From NCBI GenBank assembly GCA_028819075.1, contig JAPPMM010000045.1, positions 1-64,000 on the forward strand: DNA of 64,000 bases. The letters are read 5' to 3'. Each line of letters starts with the position of its first letter. Position 1 is the stretch's first letter. Position numbers and translations under genes: made by a program. The notes below the pieces were generated by a model. The model worked only from the letters and a program-made list of their open reading frames with translations. It made no database searches and was not told where the DNA came from. Of the stretch, positions 34,187 to 43,001 are shown one piece after another. This DNA comes from Gammaproteobacteria bacterium (GTDB taxonomy: Bacteria; Gemmatimonadota; Gemmatimonadetes; Longimicrobiales; Gaopeijiaceae).

Positions 34187-35407
34187 CTAACCCCGGGAAT
34201 CGTCGGTGAGCCCAATGCGCGCCAGCAACCGCTCGCGCCTGCGCCGATAGGCCTTCCGGGCCTTGCTCCCCACCTTCCCCTCTCGCGCATACGCTTCGTC
34301 CAGAATGGCCACTTCGCGAAGCAGCCTGCGCCGCTCATCGGCGGCGGAAGCCGTCGCCGCCGCAGGATCGCGGTAGACCGCGTACAGCCCGAGCCATGCG
34401 AGCACGACGGTCAGGATGACCGCCATCCATTCCAGCGGAAGTCCCTCCGCTTCCTCCGCCAGGAGCAGGCCCACCGCGTCATCAACGATGTCGCCGGCGG
34501 CGTAGCGCCGATAGGTCACGCCCTCCTCCACCTCGATGGGCGGGAGCGGCTGGAGCCCGGTGACGGCGGTCGGCGGAGAAGGTTCGAGGACCAGCAGCTC
34601 CATGGTCTCGGTGAGTCCCGGAAGCGGCGCGACGAACTGGTGGCCGGGGACCGTGTAGCGGACCGCGTACAGGCGCTCGCCCGGCGGCACCGGAGCCGCG
34701 ACGAACATGCGTCCGTCGGCGAAACGCACCGCGTCCTCCGCGAGATCACTCTCGCCGACTTCGAAGTCCTGCGCGCCGCCCAGCAACGGATACGACCACA
34801 CCGGCTCGCCATTCGCGGGGATCAGGGTGCGGAAGCCGTCGTTGCGGATCTGGATGAGGTCCACCGCGCTCCACCCCGTGCCCACGTCCTGCAGGAAGAG
34901 GTTGCGCACCGAGACCGTGAAATCCGCGCCGCCCGGCGGGGCGGGTTCGGTCTCGTACACACGGATGACGTACGTGCTGTCGAGCTGGATGACGCTGTTT
35001 ACGGGGATGCCGAAGTAGAGGATGTCCTCGTAGAGGGTCGACGCGAAGAAGACGGTTCCCGATTCCGGGTCCGGGACGCGGGGCAGCTCGAAGGCGAAGG
35101 ATCCGTCGTCTGCGACCACGACGGAGTCGATTTCGCTTCCTCCCCCGAGCGCCACTTCGTGCAGCGTCACCAGCCCGGACCCGACTCCGGCGTCGCCAAG
35201 CAGCACCCTGCCCCGGAGCGTCGCGGTAGCCTGCTCGCTGGTCGCGGCGGCCGCGCCGGCTTCCTGCGACGACGGATGCGTCGCCGATGGCGGGCGTGCA
35301 TCACCGGTCGACGCCGTCGCTGCGTGGGCAGGGATGGCCCCGAAGCCCGGCGCAGAGAGGAACGCGGCCAGCAGGAGCGCCCGCGAGTCAGGGCGTAAAG
35401 CGGCCAA
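34187..35407 (-). CDS. Exported protein with Ig-like fold and C-terminal membrane anchor
   Basis: 406 aa using TTG 35407 as start; the open frame extends to 35500 but that would read through the preceding gene and spoil the signal peptide (ALRPDSRALLLAAFLSAPGFGAIPAHA). The body holds a carboxypeptidase-regulatory-like beta domain (TATLRGRVLLGDAGVGSGLVTLHEV... VVVADDGSFAFELP), more beta-rich sequence, then one TM helix (WMAVILTVVLAWLGLYAVY) and a basic helical tail (ILDEAYAREGKVGSKARKAYRRRRERLLARIG) of the kind seen in CcmI/CcmH-type proteins. Function unknown. It overlaps the BFN gene end by 20 bp. Confidence 0.72.
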   Translation of the reverse strand: MAALRPDSRALLLAAFLSAPGFGAIPAHAATASTGDARPPSATHPSSQEAGAAAATSEQATATLRGRVLLGDAGVGSGLVTLHEVALGGGSEIDSVVVADDGSFAFELPRVPDPESGTVFFASTLYEDILYFGIPVNSVIQLDSTYVIRVYETEPAPPGGADFTVSVRNLFLQDVGTGWSAVDLIQIRNDGFRTLIPANGEPVWSYPLLGGAQDFEVGESDLAEDAVRFADGRMFVAAPVPPGERLYAVRYTVPGHQFVAPLPGLTETMELLVLEPSPPTAVTGLQPLPPIEVEEGVTYRRYAAGDIVDDAVGLLLAEEAEGLPLEWMAVILTVVLAWLGLYAVYRDPAAATASAADERRRLLREVAILDEAYAREGKVGSKARKAYRRRRERLLARIGLTDDSRG

Positions 35408-35909
35408 AGTCCTCGGGATGAAGCTTGCGCAGGTGTTCCTTGAGCTCCTCCGCGTCCATTCCCGGCGGAGACTCCTCCTCGCCTTCCCCCGAGGCCGCAT
35501 CTTCCTCGTCCGTCACCTCGATCGAGGTCTTGTGGAGGAGATCCTCCTGGGCGAAGATGCGCGCCTCGGTCCGGAGCGCGACCGCGATCGAGTCCGAGGG
35601 CCTCGCGTCGATGGAAACGACGTCGCCGTCCCGCTGCACGATCAGCTCGGCGTAGAAGGTGTTGTCGAGGACGCGGGTGATGAGCACCCGCTTGAGAGTG
35701 CCGCCGAGCCCGCCGATCACCGAGACGATGAGGTCGTGGGTGAGGGGTCGGCTGAACTTCATGCTGGCCAGCTCCATCGCGATCGAGCTGGCCTCCCCCG
35801 GACCGATCCAGATCGGCAGCACCCGTTCGCCCTCCACCTCCCGCAGGATGACTACCGGCGTGTTGGATGAGGGGTCAAGCCCCAGGCTCTGTACCCTGAC
35901 CTCGACCAA
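35388..35909 (-). CDS. Bifunctional nuclease family protein (BFN/DUF151)
   Basis: 173 aa. The BFN domain (about 1-130) shows VVILREVEGERVLPIWIGPGEASSIA, LTHDLIVSVIGGLGGTLKRVLITRVLDNTFYAEL and VSIDARPSDSIAVALR, all diagnostic. A Glu-rich linker and a short helix (MDAEELKEHLRKLHPEDF) end the protein, resembling the C-terminal acidic region in many BFN proteins. Plant and archaeal-type members have nuclease activity; bacterial roles are little known. Confidence 0.92.
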   Translation of the reverse strand: MVEVRVQSLGLDPSSNTPVVILREVEGERVLPIWIGPGEASSIAMELASMKFSRPLTHDLIVSVIGGLGGTLKRVLITRVLDNTFYAELIVQRDGDVVSIDARPSDSIAVALRTEARIFAQEDLLHKTSIEVTDEEDAASGEGEEESPPGMDAEELKEHLRKLHPEDFGRFTP

Positions 35910-35978
35910 CGGTCCTCCTCGCGGGACGCTACCCCGCCGGCCGTCCCGGACGACCGCAGCAGCAATGCGCGTTGGCGC

Positions 35979-37427
35979 TCAGTAGCGGTAGTGGTCGGGC
36001 TTGTACGGGCCGCCGACCGGCACGTCGATGTATTCCGCCTGCTCGGGAGTGAGCGTCGTGAGCCGCGCTCCCAGTTTGTCCAGATGCAGTCGCGCCACCT
36101 TTTCGTCCAGGATCTTGGGAAGGGTGTAGACCCGTTTCGCGTACTCGTCGGTCTCGCGCTTCTGCCAGAGTTCGATCTGCGCCATGCACTGGTTGGTGAA
36201 GCTGGTGCTCATGACGAAGCTCGGGTGGCCCGTGGCGCATCCGAGGTTGACAAGGCGGCCGCGCGCGAGAAGGACGATGCTCTTGCCGTCCGGCCAGGTG
36301 ATCTTGTCGACCTGCGGCTTGATCTCGGTCCACTCCAGGCCCGCCAGCCCGGCCACTTCGATTTCGGAGTCGAAATGGCCGATGTTGCAGACGATGGCGC
36401 CGTCCTTCATGCGGTCCATGTGGCCGCGGGTGATTGCGGAGACGTTGCCCGTGGCGGTGACGAAGATGTCGCCGAAGGCGCAGGCCTCGTCCATGGTCAC
36501 CACCTGGTGGCCCTCCATCGCGGCCTGCAGCGCGTTGATGGGGTCGATCTCGGTGACGTAGAGGGTGGCGCCGAGCCCGGCGAAGGCCTGCACGCACCCC
36601 TTGCCGACATCGCCGTATCCCAGCACGACGCACTTCTTGCCCGCCACCATGATGTCGGTGGCGCGCTTGATGCCGTCGACCAGCGACTCGCGGCAGCCGT
36701 ACAGGTTGTCGAACTTGGACTTGGTGACCGAGTCGTTGACGTTGATGGCCGGGAACAGAAGGGTGCCTTCCTCGGCCATGCGGTAGAGCCGGTGCACACC
36801 GGTGGTGGTCTCCTCGCTCACGCCCCGCACGTCGGCCGCGAGCGACCTCCAGAAGTGCGGATCCTCTTCCAGCACCCGGTCGAGCAGCCGGCCGATCTCC
36901 TCCTCTTCCTCGGAGGCTCCGGGCGCGCGCGCGACCCCGGCTTCCGCCTGCAGCTCGCGTTCGACCCCCTGGTGGATCAGGAGCGTGGCGTCCCCGCCGT
37001 CGTCGACGATGAGGTCAGGACCGCCCTCGGGGTGCGCGAGGGCCATCCAGGTGCACCACCAGTACTCCTCCAGCGTCTCTCCTTTCCATGCGAAGACGGG
37101 CACGCCCGCGTCGGCCATCGCGGCCGCGGCGTGGTCCTGGGTGGAGAAGATGTTGCAGGACGCCCAGCGCACCTCCGCGCCAAGCTCCACGAGGGTCTCG
37201 ATGAGCACGGCGGTCTGAATGGTCATGTGCAGGGAGCCCGAGACGCGGGAGCCCGCGAGGGGCTTCTCGCCGGCGTACTCCTCGCGGAGCGCCATCAGCC
37301 CGGGCATCTCCCTGCGGGCGAGCTCGATCTCCTGGCGGCCCCATTCGGCGAGACCCGGGTCCTTGACCTTGAAGGGCGGCCGTGAGACGGCGGGCCGGGC
37401 CGGTCGGGATTTCGTAAGCGTAGACAT
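35979..37427 (-). CDS. ahcY: S-adenosylhomocysteine hydrolase
   Basis: 482 aa from ATG 37427. Substrate segment [17 protein letters not shown], active-site [12 protein letters not shown] and [24 protein letters not shown]-binding [15 protein letters not shown], and C-terminal [24 protein letters not shown]. It contains the roughly 40-residue insert common in bacterial enzymes. It splits S-adenosylhomocysteine into adenosine and homocysteine, relieving inhibition of methyltransferases. It follows metK by 74 bp, so synthesis and recycling of SAM are adjacent. Confidence 0.97.
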   Translation of the reverse strand: MSTLTKSRPARPAVSRPPFKVKDPGLAEWGRQEIELARREMPGLMALREEYAGEKPLAGSRVSGSLHMTIQTAVLIETLVELGAEVRWASCNIFSTQDHAAAAMADAGVPVFAWKGETLEEYWWCTWMALAHPEGGPDLIVDDGGDATLLIHQGVERELQAEAGVARAPGASEEEEEIGRLLDRVLEEDPHFWRSLAADVRGVSEETTTGVHRLYRMAEEGTLLFPAINVNDSVTKSKFDNLYGCRESLVDGIKRATDIMVAGKKCVVLGYGDVGKGCVQAFAGLGATLYVTEIDPINALQAAMEGHQVVTMDEACAFGDIFVTATGNVSAITRGHMDRMKDGAIVCNIGHFDSEIEVAGLAGLEWTEIKPQVDKITWPDGKSIVLLARGRLVNLGCATGHPSFVMSTSFTNQCMAQIELWQKRETDEYAKRVYTLPKILDEKVARLHLDKLGARLTTLTPEQAEYIDVPVGGPYKPDHYRY

Positions 37428-37443
37428 TCTTGCTGGATGGACC

Positions 37444-37455
37444 CCCGCTTGCGGG
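37444..37455. promoter_or_regulatory. Short GC hairpin in the ahcY leader
   Basis: CCCGC/GCGGG (37444-37448 and 37451-37455), 17 bp upstream of the ahcY start. Probably a CCCG stem with a tetraloop. I checked for SAH or SAM riboswitch cores around it and saw none that I can support. Confidence 0.3.
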
Positions 37456-37501
37456 TGAAGTTCCGGCAGTTCGACGCAGGGCGGAGCCCGGCCGCCCCGG
37501 G

Positions 37502-38689
37502 TCACATCCCCAGCGCCTGCCTCAACTCTTCGACCTGGTCGGTCTTCTCCCAGCGGAACAGCTCGACCCCCGTGCCGTCCTTCCAGCGCACGCACTCGGG
37601 CTTGCGGCCGAAGTGGCCGTGGACGGCGGTGGGGGTGAAGACGGGACGCCGGAGGCCCAGGCGGTCGATGATGGCGGCGGGACGAAAGTCGAACACCTGC
37701 TGCACGGCGGCCGCGATGTGCTCGTCCGCCGTCCCGCAGGTGGCCGTGCCGAAGGTCTCGACCGCCACCGAGACCGGCCGCGCCCTGCCGATTGCGTAGG
37801 CAAGCTGGATCTCGCAGCGGCGCGCGATCCCGGCGGCGACCACGTTCCGGGCCGCCCAGCGCGCGGCATAGGCCCCGGAGCGGTCGACCTTGGTGGAGTC
37901 CTTGCCGCTGAACGCGCCGCCTCCGTGGCGGGCGGCGCCCCCGTAGGTGTCGACGATGATCTTGCGGCCGGTCAGGCCCACGTCTCCATAGGGACCGCCG
38001 ATCACGAACCGGTCGGAGGGGTTGATGTGGCGGATGCACCCTTGCCACTCGAAACCGGCCGCGGCGAACACGGGGGCGATGACCTTCTCGGTGATTCCCT
38101 CCCGGATCTCCTCGTCGGCGGCGTCATCGTCGTGCTGGGCGCTGACCACGACGGTGTGCACGCGCACGGGACGGTCGCCGTCGTACTCCATGGTGACCTG
38201 GGTCTTGCCGTCCGGCCGCAGCCAGGGCAGCAGGCCCGACGTCCGTACGAAGGTGAGCCGATGGGCGAGCTGATGGGCCAGGAGGATGGGGGCGGGCATC
38301 AGCTCGTCGGTCTCGTCGGTGGCGTAGCCGAACATGAGTCCCTGGTCGCCCGCCCCGCCGTCGTCCACGGCTGCCCCGATGTCCGGCGATTGCGGGTCGA
38401 TCCTCGACTCGACCCGGCAGCTGTGGCCGTCGATGCCGTATTCGTCGCGGGTGTAGCCGGCCGCAAGGATGGTCTCGCGGACGATCTGCGTGTAGTCGAG
38501 GTCGCCGGCCGTCGTCGTGATCTCGCCCGCAACCAGGGCGAAGTTGGTCGAGACCAGGGTTTCGCACGCCACCCGGGCCCGCGGATCCTGCGCCAGGATG
38601 TGGTCGAGGATGGCGTCGGAGATCTGGTCGGCGAGCTTGTCCGGGTGCCCTCCGGTGACCGACTCGGAGGTGAAGAGTTTCGTGCTCAC
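37502..38689 (-). CDS. metK: S-adenosylmethionine synthetase (methionine adenosyltransferase)
   Basis: 395 aa from GTG 38689, overlapping the hpf stop (GTGA). Signatures: [40 protein letters not shown], the phosphate-binding [19 protein letters not shown], and [10 protein letters not shown] near the end. It makes SAM from ATP and methionine. The downstream gene is ahcY. Confidence 0.97.
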   Translation of the reverse strand: MSTKLFTSESVTGGHPDKLADQISDAILDHILAQDPRARVACETLVSTNFALVAGEITTTAGDLDYTQIVRETILAAGYTRDEYGIDGHSCRVESRIDPQSPDIGAAVDDGGAGDQGLMFGYATDETDELMPAPILLAHQLAHRLTFVRTSGLLPWLRPDGKTQVTMEYDGDRPVRVHTVVVSAQHDDDAADEEIREGITEKVIAPVFAAAGFEWQGCIRHINPSDRFVIGGPYGDVGLTGRKIIVDTYGGAARHGGGAFSGKDSTKVDRSGAYAARWAARNVVAAGIARRCEIQLAYAIGRARPVSVAVETFGTATCGTADEHIAAAVQQVFDFRPAAIIDRLGLRRPVFTPTAVHGHFGRKPECVRWKDGTGVELFRWEKTDQVEELRQALGM

Positions 38690-38988
38690 CGGCCGGCCCA
38701 GTGCTCCACCTGCTGGGTTCGGCCGCGGCGCAGGATCTTGCTCAGGCGATCGGCCACCTGGTCGAGCGCGGTCGCGAAATCACGCGCCTCCCCGCGGGCG
38801 ACGACAGGCTCATGTCCGTTGAGGGAGAGAAAGGCTTCCACGCGGTGAACGTGGCGCTCAACCCGGAACACGACCTCGGCGGAGGTCAGGCGCGGGTCGA
38901 AACGGACCAGCTTGCCGATCTTCCGGTCGGCCCGTTTGGTCACGTATTCGGGCACGTCGCAGCCGCGAGCGACCGTGTTCACTTTCAT
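38686..38988 (-). CDS. hpf: Ribosome hibernation promoting factor, short form (HPF/RaiA)
   Basis: 100 aa. Beta-alpha-beta-beta-beta-alpha fold of the S30EA family: [47 protein letters not shown], then [29 protein letters not shown]. There is no C-terminal dimerisation domain, so it is the short form. It binds the 30S decoding centre of idle ribosomes. Coupled to metK by a GTGA overlap. Confidence 0.88.
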   Translation of the reverse strand: MKVNTVARGCDVPEYVTKRADRKIGKLVRFDPRLTSAEVVFRVERHVHRVEAFLSLNGHEPVVARGEARDFATALDQVADRLSKILRRGRTQQVEHWAGR

Positions 38989-39026
38989 ATCTCTTCCAAC
39001 CCTGGTTCCAGTGGGTTTGATTTGGG

Positions 39027-39052
39027 CCCCGTCGAAGGTAGAAAGGACGGGG
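39027..39052 (-). promoter_or_regulatory. Hairpin between nusB and hpf
   Basis: CCCCGTC (39027-39033) pairs with GACGGGG (39046-39052), a perfect 7 bp stem with a 12 nt loop. It lies about 40 bp upstream of the hpf ATG. There is no U-run, so attenuation or mRNA processing is more likely than simple termination. Confidence 0.35.
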
Positions 39053-39076
39053 GCACAGGTCTACGGGCCACGCCGG

Positions 39077-39520
39077 TCAGCGTTCATCGACGACCGTGCG
39101 CGCCTTCATCACCGCGTCCAGCACGCCGTTGACGAAGCGGTCCGAATGCTCGCTTCCGTAGCGCTGCGCCAGCCGTACCCCTTCCTGGATCGCGACTGCG
39201 GGCGGCACCCCGTCCAGGAAGAGCATCTCGGTCACCGAAAGGAACAGAATGCAGCGGTCCACGCGGGCGAGCCGTTCGATCCGCCAGTTGTCCAGCGCCT
39301 CGCTGACCGCCGCGCGCACCTCTTCCTCGTGCCGGGCGAAGCCGCGCACGACCCGCGCCAGATGAGCCTGGCAGGCGGGCGCCACCCGCCGGTTGGCCAG
39401 CGTGGTCTCAAGGGCATCAAGGACAGACTCGCTGTCCGCCGCCTCCCAGCGATAGAGCACCTGGAGCGCCCATGCCCGCGCGCGGGTGCGGTTGCGGCGG
39501 GGTCGCTCGGCGAAGGCCAT
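39077..39520 (-). CDS. nusB: Transcription antitermination factor NusB
   Basis: 147 aa. All-helical NusB fold: RRNRTRARAWALQVLYRWEA at the start, RIERLARVDRCILFLSVTEMLFLDGVPPAVAIQEGVRLAQRYGSEHSDRFVNGVLDAV at the end. It binds boxA RNA with NusE for rRNA antitermination. It lies 6 bp after ribH; ribH-nusB linkage is common across bacteria. Confidence 0.96.
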   Translation of the reverse strand: MAFAERPRRNRTRARAWALQVLYRWEAADSESVLDALETTLANRRVAPACQAHLARVVRGFARHEEEVRAAVSEALDNWRIERLARVDRCILFLSVTEMLFLDGVPPAVAIQEGVRLAQRYGSEHSDRFVNGVLDAVMKARTVVDER

Positions 39521-39526
39521 GCCCCT

Positions 39527-40000
39527 TCAGGCGAGCCCGTCGAACAGCATCGCCATCTCGACCGCGGCCGACGCGACCTCTCCACCCTTGTCCATTTCCT
39601 TCGGATCGGCGCGGCGCTCAGCCTGCGCGCGGGTGTCGGTGGTCAGCACGCCGAACACGACGGGGACCGGCGACGAGCGCGCGACCTCGCCCAGCCCGTA
39701 CGCCGCCTCGCCCGCCACGTAGTCGAAGTGCGGAGTCTCGCCGCGGATGACGCACCCGAGCGCGATGATGCCGTGATGGCCGGCACGCGTCGCCAGGCGC
39801 GCCGCGGTCTGCGGAAGCTCCCAGGCTCCAGGGACCCGGTAGACGTCGATGTCCCCGGTCGCAACACCGTGTTCGGCCAGACGAGCCAGGGCCCCGGAGA
39901 GCAGGCTGTCGGTGATCTCCGGGTTGAAGCGGGCCGCCACGACGGCGAAGCGCTTTCCCGATCCGTCGAGCGATGCGCTGAAGGTGTTTGAGCCGGTCAT
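39527..40000 (-). CDS. ribH: 6,7-dimethyl-8-ribityllumazine synthase
   Basis: 157 aa. FAVVAARFNPEITDSLLSGAL, YRVPGAWELPQTAARLA, IALGCVIRGETPHFDYV and PVVFGVLTTDT cover the active-site segments, including the conserved His in TPHFDYV. It joins 5-amino-6-ribitylaminouracil with dihydroxybutanone phosphate. It follows ribBA and precedes nusB. Confidence 0.97.
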   Translation of the reverse strand: MTGSNTFSASLDGSGKRFAVVAARFNPEITDSLLSGALARLAEHGVATGDIDVYRVPGAWELPQTAARLATRAGHHGIIALGCVIRGETPHFDYVAGEAAYGLGEVARSSPVPVVFGVLTTDTRAQAERRADPKEMDKGGEVASAAVEMAMLFDGLA

Positions 40001-40026
40001 CCGGGCTGGCAGTCCACGGGCTGCTA
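40001..40026. repeat. REP-like short repeat at the ribBA end (copy 2)
   Basis: On the minus strand it begins with the TAG stop of ribBA and matches 17955-17980 in 22 of 26 positions. The TAGCAGCCCGTGGA part also matches the terminal inverted repeats of the 51790-51963 element. It fills the 23 bp gap between ribBA and ribH. Confidence 0.5.
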
Positions 40027-41223
40027 TATGAGGTGGCCGAGCTTGGCGCGCTTGGTGTCGAGATAGCGCTCGTTGAAGTCCGAAGGCTCGATCTCGAGCG
40101 GCACCCGTCCGGTCACGTGCAGGCCGTATCCCTCCAGGCCGACGATCTTGCGGGGATTGTTGGTGAGAAGGCGGATCGAGCTGAGGCCAAGATCGAGCAG
40201 GATCTGAGCCCCAATGCCGTAGTCGCGCAGATCGGGCTCGAAGCCGAGGGTGCGATTGGCCTCGACCGTATCCTGCCCGCCGTCCTGGAGCTGATAGGCC
40301 TTCAGCTTGTTGTGCAGGCCGATCCCCCTGCCCTCCTGCTTAAGATAGACGATGGCACCGCGCCCCTCCTCCTGCACCTGGCGCATCGCGGCGCGCAACT
40401 GCTGGCCGCAGTCGCAGCGGATGGAGCCGAAGACGTCCCCGGTCAGGCATTCCGAGTGCATGCGCACCAGCACGTCCGCCCGCCCGTCGATTTGGCCCTT
40501 CACCAGGGCCACGTGCTCGCGGTCGTCGAGCGGGCTGCGGAAGCCGATCACGTCGAAGGAGCCGACGCCGGTGGGGAGCCGGGCGGTGGCCACCCGCTCC
40601 ACCAGCCGCTCCTTGGCCAGCCGATAGGCGACCAGTTCGGCCACCGTGATGAAGAGCAGGTCGTGCTCCCGCGCGAACTGTTCCAGCTGGGGACGGCGCG
40701 CCATGGTGCCGTCCTGGCTGAGGATCTCGCAGATGACGCCCGCGGGCTCGAATCCGGCAAGGCGGGCCAGGTCCACGGAGGCCTCCGTCTGCCCCACGCG
40801 GCGCAGCACGCCGCCGGGGACGGCGCGCAGCGGAAAGACGTGGCCGGGGCGGCGCAGGTCGCCCGGGCGGCTCGCGGGATCGATCAGCACTTCGATGGTT
40901 TTGGCGCGGTCGAAGGCGCTGATGCCGGTGGTGACCCCGTACTTGCGGTGCGCGTCCACCGAAACCGTGAAGGCGGTGCCCTGCGGGTCGGTGTTGTCCT
41001 CGGTCATGGGCGGAAGGCCGAGTTCGCTGGCCCGCTCGCGCGTCAGGGCCACGCAGATGAGGCCGCGCGCGTGCTTGGTCATGAAGTTGACGACTTCGGG
41101 CGTGGCGGCGGCGGCCGCGCACACCAGGTCGCCCTCGTTCTCCCGGTCCTCGTCGTCGGCGACGATGACCATCCTGCCTTCGCGAATGGCGCGGATGGCA
41201 GCTTCCACGCGGGAGTGCGGCAC
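40024..41223 (-). CDS. ribBA: Bifunctional DHBP synthase / GTP cyclohydrolase II
   Basis: 399 aa. The N-terminal half has the RibB acidic metal motif VADDEDRENEGDL (about 21-33) and the MTKHARGLICVALT segment. The C-terminal half is GTP cyclohydrolase II: LVRMHSECLTGDVFGSIRCDCG with the three zinc cysteines, YLKQEGRGIGL, DLRDYGIGAQIL and LLTNNPRKIVGLEGYGL. It supplies both precursors of riboflavin. Confidence 0.97.
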   Translation of the reverse strand: MPHSRVEAAIRAIREGRMVIVADDEDRENEGDLVCAAAAATPEVVNFMTKHARGLICVALTRERASELGLPPMTEDNTDPQGTAFTVSVDAHRKYGVTTGISAFDRAKTIEVLIDPASRPGDLRRPGHVFPLRAVPGGVLRRVGQTEASVDLARLAGFEPAGVICEILSQDGTMARRPQLEQFAREHDLLFITVAELVAYRLAKERLVERVATARLPTGVGSFDVIGFRSPLDDREHVALVKGQIDGRADVLVRMHSECLTGDVFGSIRCDCGQQLRAAMRQVQEEGRGAIVYLKQEGRGIGLHNKLKAYQLQDGGQDTVEANRTLGFEPDLRDYGIGAQILLDLGLSSIRLLTNNPRKIVGLEGYGLHVTGRVPLEIEPSDFNERYLDTKRAKLGHLI

Positions 41224-41228
41224 GGGGC

Positions 41229-41852
41229 TCAGCCTTGCGGAGAATCCGGGGTGTGAACTGACAGGAGCTTACCCACGTACTTCCCGATCAGGTCCCCCTC
41301 GACGTTGACCGGGGCTCCGGGGGCCAGGTCGGCCAGGTTGGTGTGCTCCCAGGTGAAGGGCACGATCGCGATCCGCACGAGGTCGGGATCGGGCAGCTCG
41401 CTGACCGTCAGGCTCACCCCGTTGAGGGTGATCGAGCCGTGCAGGATGGTGGCGCGGGCCACTTCGCGGGGGATGCGGAAGGTGAGGAGGCGAGCGCCGT
41501 CCCCGGGGGCGGGATCGGTCCGGGAGACCAGCGATCCGACCCCGTCGACGTGCCCCTGCACCAGATGGCCGCCGAGACGGTCGCCCAGGCGGAGCGCCCG
41601 CTCGAGGTTGACGCGGGTACCGGCCTGGTAGGCGCCGGCGATGGTGCGCGCCAGGGTGGCGGGCACCACGTCCACGGCGAAGGTGGCGGCTTCGAGAGCG
41701 GCGACGGTCAGGCACGCCCCGTCGACCGCCACCGAGGCGCCGTCGGTGAGGTCGGGCGCGATGCCCGGGGCACGAATGGTCATCCGCCGGCCCTCCGGCC
41801 GGGTCGTGACCGCCACGACCGTTCCGATCTCCTCCACCAGCCCGGTGAACAT
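41229..41852 (-). CDS. ribE: Riboflavin synthase, alpha subunit
   Basis: 207 aa. Starts MFTGLVEEIG, the family hallmark, with a second copy of the barrel beginning LGGHLVQGHVDGVG. VAVDGACLTV and ITLNGVSLTV are the matching substrate loops of the two barrels. It dismutates two lumazines to riboflavin. The start overlaps the ribD stop by one base (TGATG). Called ribC in some species. Confidence 0.96.
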   Translation of the reverse strand: MFTGLVEEIGTVVAVTTRPEGRRMTIRAPGIAPDLTDGASVAVDGACLTVAALEAATFAVDVVPATLARTIAGAYQAGTRVNLERALRLGDRLGGHLVQGHVDGVGSLVSRTDPAPGDGARLLTFRIPREVARATILHGSITLNGVSLTVSELPDPDLVRIAIVPFTWEHTNLADLAPGAPVNVEGDLIGKYVGKLLSVHTPDSPQG

Positions 41853-42988
41853 CAGCCGTCCCGGTCGAGGACCCAGAGAAGGTCGCGCGCGAACGCGGCC
41901 GGCGGCCCGGCGGGTCGCCATCCCTCCCAGGCCGCCTCGTCCATCCCCGGGAAGGCCGGGACCGAGCCGGATCCCAACGTGAGCGGGGCCAGGAAGAGGT
42001 AGAGACGCTGCACGCGGCGCTCGCGCAGGAGCGAGGAGGCGAGCACCCCGCCTCCCTCGCAGAGGATGGAGGTGATGCCCGCCCGGTAACAGGTAGTCAG
42101 CACCGCGCCCAGGTCGAGGCCGCTGGCCGAGCGGGGAACGGCGTGGACGGTGGCGCCCCGCCGCCCAAGGGCGCGCGCCCGGTCCGCGGGCGCGTCCACA
42201 CCCGTGAAGACGCGCACCCGCCCGCCGCCGTGGTCCCGCAGGAGCCGGGCTTCCGGAGCCATGCGGGCAAGGGAGTCCAGCACGATGCGGTCGGGCGCGC
42301 GGCGGGGCTCGAGCCGCCCGCGAGCCGTGAGGCGGGGGTCGTCGATCTTCATGGTGTTCGCTCCCACCATGATCGCGTCGAAGCCGGCGCGCAGGTAGTG
42401 CACATGCTCGCGCGCCGCCGGCCCGGTCAGTCCGGTCTGCTCGCCCGCGCGCGAGATGCGTCCGTCCAGGCTGAGCGCGAGCTTGAGGGCAACGTACGGC
42501 GACCCGTTGCGCGCGACATGGAAGAAGGCGGGACTGGACGACGCGGCCCGGGCGCTGGAGAAGGCAGGCCCGTCTACGAGTATCCCGCCGGCACGCAGCA
42601 CGGCGCCCCCCCCTGCTCCGACGCCCGGATCGGCGGCGCCGAAGACCACACGCCTGATCCCGGCGTCGAGGAGGGCACCCGTGCAGGGGGGCGTACGGCC
42701 CATGTGGGCGCACGGCTCGAGGCTGGTGTAGACGGTGGCGTCCCGGGCACTCTCGCCCGCCTCGGCGAGCGCGTGCACTTCCGCGTGCGGCCCGCCCAGT
42801 TCGCGGTGCCATCCCTCTCCCACCACCTCGCCCTTCTGCACCACGACGCACCCGACCATCGGGTTGGGCGACACCCGGCCCCATCCACGCCGTGCGAGTT
42901 CGACGGTTCGCTCCAGAAAGGTCAGATCCGCTTCCGACACACGATCATTCGGCGCCGGGGCGAGCCGGCCAGTCCCGCTCTCGGTCAT
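41852..42988 (-). CDS. ribD: Bifunctional riboflavin deaminase/reductase RibD
   Basis: 378 aa. The deaminase domain carries His68-Ala-Glu70 and zinc cysteines Cys93 and Cys102 in PCAHMGRTPPC. The reductase domain follows: PYVALKLALSLDGRI, DAIMVGANTMKIDDPRLTAR and ILCEGGGVLASSLL. First gene of ribD-ribE-ribBA-ribH. I see no FMN riboswitch in front of it; the OMP-like gene ends 13 bp upstream. Confidence 0.96.
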   Translation of the reverse strand: MTESGTGRLAPAPNDRVSEADLTFLERTVELARRGWGRVSPNPMVGCVVVQKGEVVGEGWHRELGGPHAEVHALAEAGESARDATVYTSLEPCAHMGRTPPCTGALLDAGIRRVVFGAADPGVGAGGGAVLRAGGILVDGPAFSSARAASSSPAFFHVARNGSPYVALKLALSLDGRISRAGEQTGLTGPAAREHVHYLRAGFDAIMVGANTMKIDDPRLTARGRLEPRRAPDRIVLDSLARMAPEARLLRDHGGGRVRVFTGVDAPADRARALGRRGATVHAVPRSASGLDLGAVLTTCYRAGITSILCEGGGVLASSLLRERRVQRLYLFLAPLTLGSGSVPAFPGMDEAAWEGWRPAGPPAAFARDLLWVLDRDG

Positions 42989-43001
42989 GCGCCCATCTCC
43001 G

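Noticed and set aside
32411-35398. A 995-codon plus-strand open frame opposite selB, recO and neighbours
   Set aside because: Low-complexity Arg/His/Gly-rich product, antisense to genes with clear family signatures.
38989-39076. SAM riboswitch before hpf-metK
   Set aside because: The 88 bp leader has a simple hairpin but no recognisable SAM-I/II core.
42989-43001. FMN riboswitch before ribD
   Set aside because: Only 13 bp separate ribD from the upstream gene, and no RFN-like core was seen in the preceding sequence.
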